A stretch of DNA of 64,000 bases, from assembly GCA_013350335.1 (NCBI GenBank), contig CM023540.1, positions 62,183,195 through 62,247,194 on the forward strand, in the 5' to 3' direction. Position 1 is the first letter of the stretch, and the number at the start of each line of letters is the position of its first letter. Shown piece by piece: positions 58,109 through 64,000 of this stretch. The translations under genes were made by a program, and so were the position numbers. The DNA is from Chimonanthus salicifolius (Eukaryota; Streptophyta; Magnoliopsida; Laurales; Calycanthaceae). The notes under the pieces are model-generated. The model did not search any database. It was not told where the DNA came from and saw only the letters and a program-made list of their open reading frames with translations.

Positions 58109-59692
58109 TGTAAGGACCTGACCGTTCTTACACGACAAACGGAGCCTAACACGAATCAAACATGATCCAATAACGGGAATAACAAAATCCATGGCTCATT
58201 TTTCTTTATTTCAACTCCAATAACATAACCAATCTAATCAGCGTGCATAATTATTTCAATAATTTAGCCATGTCAATATAACAACATTCCCATATAGGAT
58301 TAGTCCTCATCTAGTATACTATCAAACTACTAGTCCAACAAAATAAAATCATCTATCTTATAGGTGGTCTAATCTCAAATCCATATGGTAAATCTAACAT
58401 CAAATAAAATCAAAGCTTCCCCAACTGCAAGTTGGAAACAGAAGCACAACTATAACCCAATGACCCACTAATAAATCAAAGTGACACTTAATGTGTTTTA
58501 CAACCTCAATATAAAGTCTAGAAAATCCTAAGTCAATAAGCTATGGTGCAATCTAAGCGCTCCAAGAGAATCCAATTCTGCTGTTGAGCCTGTCTGGCTT
58601 TTATCTCCAATGGATTTCCTGTAATGTAAGGGATGAGTGAAGAAAACAATAACCAACAATAATGTAACATCTAGGCATTTAGAGTTTAACCAATATTTAA
58701 ATCAACTACAACAAAGGTGTATGAAATGCAAAATGCAAATTATGATGCATGTTCCCATTCCATGCATCTCAACGAACGAAACAAATCAACGAGTCATGCA
58801 AAAGCCCAACTCTGCTAAACATAGCACATGTGCACATCTAGTTATAACCCAACGAATTTGTACGATGAATGTCCACAGGGGAGTGCAAGGCAATTGAAAC
58901 AAAGAGCCAAACATATGTGCACGACGAATGTCCCAAAAAGAGTGCAGGGTTAATGACCCAAATAAGCAATATAAATCACCCACCCAAATGTCGATGCTCA
59001 TGCATGACGAATCAATAAATATCTCATGCATGAATGCCATGTTATGTTTGCTATTAACATGATCACAACAAAATGATTAACGAACATAACATGTGTTAAT
59101 AAATTCAATAAACACATGACGATTAACAAATATGACATTTGTTAAACAATTCAATAAACACATGACGATTAACAAATATAACATTTTTTAAACAATTCAA
59201 TAAACACGTGATATCCAATCATGGCATAAAAAAAATATTCATGCTTATAAATTTTACCTAAGTTCATCAAATAATTCAATCAAGCATGAAGAATCATCCG
59301 ATCATACATCCAAGTTCCAACTTTCATCAAACAAGTTCCGTAATGTTCAGTTGGGGTTTTTCCAACAATAGAAATGAGTAAGTAACATAATATACCCAGG
59401 CCGACTGGGATGCTCAGGCTTAAAACATTTAGTCTCAACCAATTTCTCGTACACTACATGAGTTTGCACCGGATTCAATCAAACAACTGCCAAGTTTATG
59501 AAAATAACCCCAACTCTCAAATTCAATTTTACATTCAATCAACCAAAATCAGAACAATTCATTAAATAAGGTAACGTTTCCCTCACCTAAACTTTGTAAT
59601 TCACCAAGTACAGACACACCACCAATTCCAAGTTCCAACAAGCTTCAGGTCCCCACATTCACTGTCATTGATTAGAGTTTTGGTCCATTACA
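58109..59692 (-). mobile_element. LTR, probably 3' LTR of an Athila-like element
   Basis: The edges are TGTAAGGACCTGACC (58109) and GTCCATTACA (59692), 1584 bp. Inserted in B's RNase H. The flanks TCTTT and ATTTT are not a TSD pair, so it is not a simple solo LTR and probably belongs to the element whose interior follows. It contains a ~56 bp tandem repeat (59085-59212) and two GACGAATGTCC..AGTGCA repeats (58862-58945). Confidence 0.65.
59085..59212. repeat. ~56 bp tandem repeat, about 2.3 copies
   Basis: CATGACGATTAACAAATAT, then (G/A)ACATTTGTTAAACAATTC, then AATAAACA, repeated. Confidence 0.85.
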
Positions 59693-62053
59693 ATTTTATT
59701 TTATTTAACTCATTTTTAAATCAAGGAATTCAAAAAATAGACCCAATTGTTTATGTCCAAACAAATCGAGTCTAAGGGGTACTAAACAAAATACAATTAG
59801 TCTAAGGTTTAAAAGAGTTAAACAGAGCATAAATTTGACCTATATTACAGAATTTTATGGTATCACGTTAAATCAAACCAAAGACTCATATTATAGTAGT
59901 GGATAGATCTCTGAGAGAGGATTATAACGATATTTGATTTGTCCCAAACGGACGTTTCTAGCCCAAGTTATGATCAAAATACTTAGACATGTACAATGTT
60001 CAACAATTTACAGTCTCATCCAAAGTTTCTGTCTTGCAGACCATACTTGACCCACCAAATCGATGGATGCCACTTTCCTGAGAATATTGAGTGAAACACC
60101 ATCATTTTCCTTCCTCTATTTTCCTCACGAAATACCCTATTTAGACTTAAGATCAATAGGACTTCCTAATAGGACGAAACGTGGTTTGGAATCGAGTCAT
60201 ATCAAAGAAGGATATAAGGCTTTAAAAATACTTTGAACATAAAAAGTTAGAGATCTTCATAATGTGATTGGGATATTTTTCTTTCAGCATTTTTCAAAAA
60301 ATTCTTTTTTTTCACATCCTTCTTTGATGTCTGGATGTTCCTTTTTTTTTTTTTTCGGGATGCAATATATTTTTTCTTTTTGGCTTTCTACATCATTCAT
60401 TTTTCTTTTCTTTTAAGTGCGTATTTTTTCCAGAGTACCATCCCAATTTTTCATCTCTAACCTTTTCTGAGTCTAGAATATGTCACAGATATTTCAATAA
60501 GGCTCAAACTCCACAACTGGAGTTGGGTATGATAAACATGGCTAATCAATAAAATAGGCTATATAAAGTTCAATTGGGGAACTATCAAGATAAATGACCA
60601 AAATAGGTAGGCTTGAAGGTTCAAACGATAAAAAAATGGCCTATATCCTATCTTAAGCTCCAATAGGTGATTTCATTGCTTCAAATAAATTTAGAAAAAT
60701 TTCAAGTGTACTAACCCAAATTTGATGGCGTTCTCAGTAATATGACCAAAATTGAAGAATAATGAGATCAACAACGACTTAATGCACTTATCAAAGAAAA
60801 TAAAAGTAGACTTATAACCCTCAGAAAAATAAAAAGGCTCTAAAGCTCACTAGTCTTAAGTCTCCACTGGTATTCTTCTGCTGATCACTCGACTTACAAA
60901 TATTTTTCTTTTTCAGACTAATCTCAATATGGCTGTGTACAAATGTTTCCAAGTATAAATTTCATAAAAATCTATCGGAAGAAGTATGATACAAAGATTT
61001 TTATTCATGTCTTAATGCTAAAAATGTAATTCTTTTTACGTAGATCGTCAAGACGCAGGTAATCTCTTTTAAACTAAAGTTGACAGTGTTTAAGTCCCAA
61101 GAAGTCTCAGTCCTTACTTACTCTCTCTGAAAATGATCCTGTCTATTTTTGTCTAAGCAAGATTATGACTCGTTTATCGTCAAATTATCAAAATGTTTAT
61201 AGGCTGATAAACAAAAATCAACAATTCTTTGGAGTCAAGGCGTCTCAGTTCTTCCAGACTTACTTTACCTTTGATTACATAAAAAAAGATCTACCTATTC
61301 GTGTTTACGGGTCTATGCTGTGCTGCTGTCAAACAACGGACTCCTTGATCATATATCATTCCATTGCAATTTCTACGTCCAGATTTGTGACAGATATCTA
61401 GCCTCTTAGATTTGCTTTTTGCAGCCAGAGTGCTTTGACCATAAAAAGGTCTGGGTTTCTTGTCTTGGATTTCCAACTTCCCCACCCTCATAGCTAAGGA
61501 AATGAATTTCCTGCACAAGTCTGGCGGAACTTGTATTCTAGACAGACACAATGCGAAGACAAAAACTCGACCTTCTATGTGCATGACTTCTATCCAGTTC
61601 TTTAACGTCTGTTGGTCACAAAGACAAAGATGGATGATGGATGCAGATTTTTTTTTTAAGGGGTCTCAGTTTCAAACTTACTCTCCTCTAAATATTCTTT
61701 TTAGATGGATGAAATATGATGAACTATGACCTCAGTACCCCTAAATTTAAATTGGACATTGTCCTCAATGTTCCCTAATCTACACTGGCCAGTGTAAAAG
61801 AAGAAATATTTTAGAAAATGAACAATCGGGGTTTAAACGTACCTTAGGATGCACATGAAATGAACCTAGGCTAGACAGACTCAACTAAATAGAAACTAAT
61901 GACTCTAACTTATTTAGACATAGACATGTGGGTACGATGGGTTGGCTGGCTTAGAAAATGGGTCATGGCGATGGATAATGGGTATGGGGTAAAAGGGTTG
62001 GATGATAGTGGGGATGTAGGAAAATGAGTATGGGTAAAATGGATGATTGCTTA
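59693..62053 (-). other. Noncoding 3' interior of Athila-like element
   Basis: More than 2 kb without a convincing ORF, between the LTR and the integrase end. Athila elements usually have a long 3' region that may hold an env-like ORF; none is recognisable here. T-rich runs lie at 60308-60360. Confidence 0.5.
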
Positions 62054-62680
62054 TCAATCCCGGTAGATTGGATCAGTGAACAAGACTTCTACTTCTGCCT
62101 CTGGATTGTGATACTCTAAGAATGATTTCAATCGATGATCGTTGACTTTGAAAACATGACCACCTCTTAGGATGCTTGGTCTGTACTGCTCCATGTGGGA
62201 ATATAGATGTAGCAATGAACGGAGCGGACCATTTAGATTTGAATTTCCCAGGGAAGAGATGCAACCGAGAATTGTACAACAAGACTCTTTGACATCCAGT
62301 AAACACTTTCCTAAGAATGTGTTTGTCAAGAAACACTTTCAACCAGTCTTTGTACTTTCTGGCTGTGTCATAAGCCTCATTTCTTATTTCTTCCAGCTCA
62401 GCTAGTTGGAGCTTTCTGTGTTGTGCAACTGCATCTAGAGCAAATTTGAAATGCTTGAGAGCCCAATAGGCTTTGTGCTCTATCTCAACTGGAAGATGAC
62501 ATGTTTTCCCATAAACCAAATGATAGGGTGACATTCCTATTGGTGTTTTAAAATCAGTTCGATATGCCCATAGTGCATCAGTGAGTTTGGAAGACCAACC
62601 TTTTCGAGTTTGATTGGTTGTCTTCTCAAGGATATGCTTGATCTCTCTGTTTGAGATTTCTACTTGCCCACTTGTTTGCG
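62054..62680 (-). pseudogene. Athila-type integrase C-terminal half, truncated
   Basis: The minus-strand reading contains [19 protein letters not shown] (after the catalytic Glu region), [59 protein letters not shown] and [14 protein letters not shown]. It then has a frame change to [15 protein letters not shown]. This motif series is diagnostic of Athila-clade gypsy elements. A frameshift lies near 62200-62320. The upstream part of pol is cut off at 62681 by an LTR. The first ~50 codons of the open frame extending to 62831 are LTR sequence, not integrase. Confidence 0.88.
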
Positions 62681-62922
62681 TGTAATGGCCTGCCCTTTTT
62701 CGCTTGCATAAATCAAAGTATATTTTTTTTATAAGTGAGAGAGGATGGGCCGTTACAACGCGAGTCACGTCCGAGTTTCCAAAACCCGACCTTTGACTGG
62801 CCACTATTACGTGTGCGTGGACTAAGTCCACTAAAACATTTATGCACGCTTATCTTATTGCTTGCGGAATAATTTATATGAATAAAATGCTATTCATTTT
62901 CTTAACATCATTAGGCAAGGAA
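62681..62922 (-). mobile_element. Tekay-type LTR fragment (U5 end)
   Basis: It starts TGTAATGGCCTGCCC, with a T-run and the U5 hairpin (about 62764-62800, GTCACGTCCGAGTTTCC..ACCCGACCTTTGAC). It is inserted in the Athila-like integrase; the left flank is TTGCG. It is interrupted at 62923 by another LTR. Confidence 0.75.
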
Positions 62923-64000
62923 TGTAATAGCCCAGATTTTCAATGCAATAAATATATTGGCTATTATTTAATTTAATTGTGAAAAATCAAGATTTATAGA
63001 TGGAATGGATGTCAGATGGATCAAAGTTGAGACAATGGCCCAAGTATGGTCCAATGGACCTGGATAGGATTAATTCTACTTAAGTGGGTCAATGTGGTCA
63101 ATTGGGTCAAATGCCCAATTGGGACCCATTGGGTCAAGATGGGTTGATGATTAGGGTAAATGGGTAAGGAATGGATTTAATCGGGTCATGGACCCAATTA
63201 TGATCAAAGGCATGGGGTCCACCTCATCAAGTGATGTGGCAAGCATATGAGGAATTATCCAAGTGGCATAGCCAAGTGGGACCCAACTCCACCTCATTAA
63301 GTGAGGTGGAGTGTGGACCAAGGCACAAGTGGGGCCGGCCACCATGGCTGACTTGGTCAACCATGGGTGAGTTCAAAGAGAGGATCAAGTGAAGTGAATT
63401 GAGGTAAATTATTTAATTAAAATCACTTAAGTTAATTTAGAATAAATCCAAGTGCTTGAGTTAGGAGTGAGTTTCATTTAAATGGAGTGAGTCAAATGGG
63501 GGTGCGTCACATGGAAGATGAAAAGATGGAGTAAGTCAAAGGAGAGGTGGGTGGTTTCCATCTCATGGAAACCACTAGCCACCAAAACCGTTGGAGATGG
63601 GGGTGGTATGCCATGTGAAGGGCATGCACCCTCTTGGCTAGACAAAGAACCCATGTGGAGGGCATGCATTCTCATGGTTGGTCAAAGGAGAGGTGGGGGT
63701 TCCATCTCATGCAAACCACTAAGCCAAAACCGTTGGAGAGGGTGGTGTGTGCCATGTGGAGGGCATGCATTCTCATGGTTGGTCAAAGGAGAGGTGGGGG
63801 TTCCATCAAACCACTAAGCCAAAACCGTTGGAGAGAGTGGTGTGTGCCATGTGGAGGGCATGCATTCCCTTGTTTGGTCAAAGGAGAGGTGGGGGTTCCA
63901 TATCATGCAAACCACTAAGCAAAACCATTGGAGAGGGTGGTGTGTGCCATGTGGAGGGCATGCATTCCCTTGTTTGGTATAAGGACTCATGGGGAAGACT
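62923..64000 (+). mobile_element. 5' part of another long LTR, runs off window
   Basis: It starts TGTAATAGCCCAGATTTTC, preceded by AGGAA (62918-62922, expected TSD). It shares GGGTCAAATGCCCAATTGGG and the GGTTGACCAAG/CTTGGTCAACC inverted block with sister LTRs. It ends with a tandem repeat. Confidence 0.8.
63534..64000. repeat. ~100 bp tandem repeat in LTR U3
   Basis: Units of GTCAAAGGAGAGGTGGGGGT, TCCATCTCATGCAAACCACT, AAGCCAAAACCGTTGGAGAG and GTGGTGTGTGCCATGTGGAG begin near 63534, 63680, 63781 and 63880. The run continues past the window end. It sits at the same LTR position as the five-copy repeat at 10060-10530. Confidence 0.85.

Noticed and set aside
62681..62831. N-terminal extension of the Athila integrase ORF
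   Set aside because: These codons are LTR sequence (T-run, U5 hairpin) of the fragment inserted at 62681 and are open only by chance.

Overview
This window looks like repeat-dense nuclear DNA from a large-genome flowering plant. I found no host gene, tRNA, rRNA or CRISPR array. Almost everything can be assigned to LTR retrotransposons. Most are Ty3/gypsy chromoviruses of the Tekay/Del type, with very long LTRs and a C-terminal chromodomain-like tail ending in WELE. There is also an Athila-type gypsy element, three solo LTRs of a different family (C) and one miniature TRIM element. The PBS sequences match the 3' end of plant initiator-Met tRNA (TGGTATCAGAGC). Target-site duplications (TSDs) of 5 bp can be read directly for most insertions. 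Layout, left to right. 1-2008 is the 3' end of a + strand LTR that begins outside the window and is inserted into the 3' LTR (2009-2227) of a minus-strand, internally deleted element A (2009-10990). A carries a 4 kb solo LTR (3360-7328, TSD ACCTC) and a gag remnant without capsid or pol. 10991-17548 is a patchwork of older LTR pieces holding solo LTR C1 (13000-14855) and a complete TRIM (15456-16044). 17549-28229 is a decayed + strand chromovirus E, split by a solo LTR (20047-23009); its 3' LTR holds solo LTR C2 (26320-28067, TSD TTATG). From 28765 a minus-strand chromovirus B begins. Its pol is split by solo LTR C3 (31364-56384, TSD TTCCC). C3 is split by + strand element O (31989-55250, TSD ACGAT). 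O's integrase is split by minus-strand element I (40264-50979, TSD CAGAT). Past 58109 B is interrupted by an Athila-like element, itself interrupted at 62681 by another LTR, which is interrupted at 62923 by one more LTR running off the window. Element I is the best preserved. It has an intact 1576-codon gag-pol with all catalytic residues in place. Ahead of gag it has a separate intact 178-codon sense ORF (here ORF0) with an acidic N-terminus and three CCHC zinc knuckles. O carries a decayed copy of ORF0, whereas A's gag starts where ORF0 would start. I's 5' LTR is not an LTR but a 796 bp fold-back of two U5 ends, yet it is flanked by a perfect TSD, so it appears to have integrated in that form. 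The long LTRs share a spaced array of about forty ~28 bp palindromes (GGTTCGGCCAT..ATGGCCGAACC). In the LTRs where both borders can be read, the array lies inside a segment starting with a GTAAG(T) splice-donor-like site and ending in AG. A's LTR lacks this segment, with a junction like a spliced product. A conserved U5 hairpin with compensatory changes and a UUCG-loop hairpin in the leader are further structural signals.
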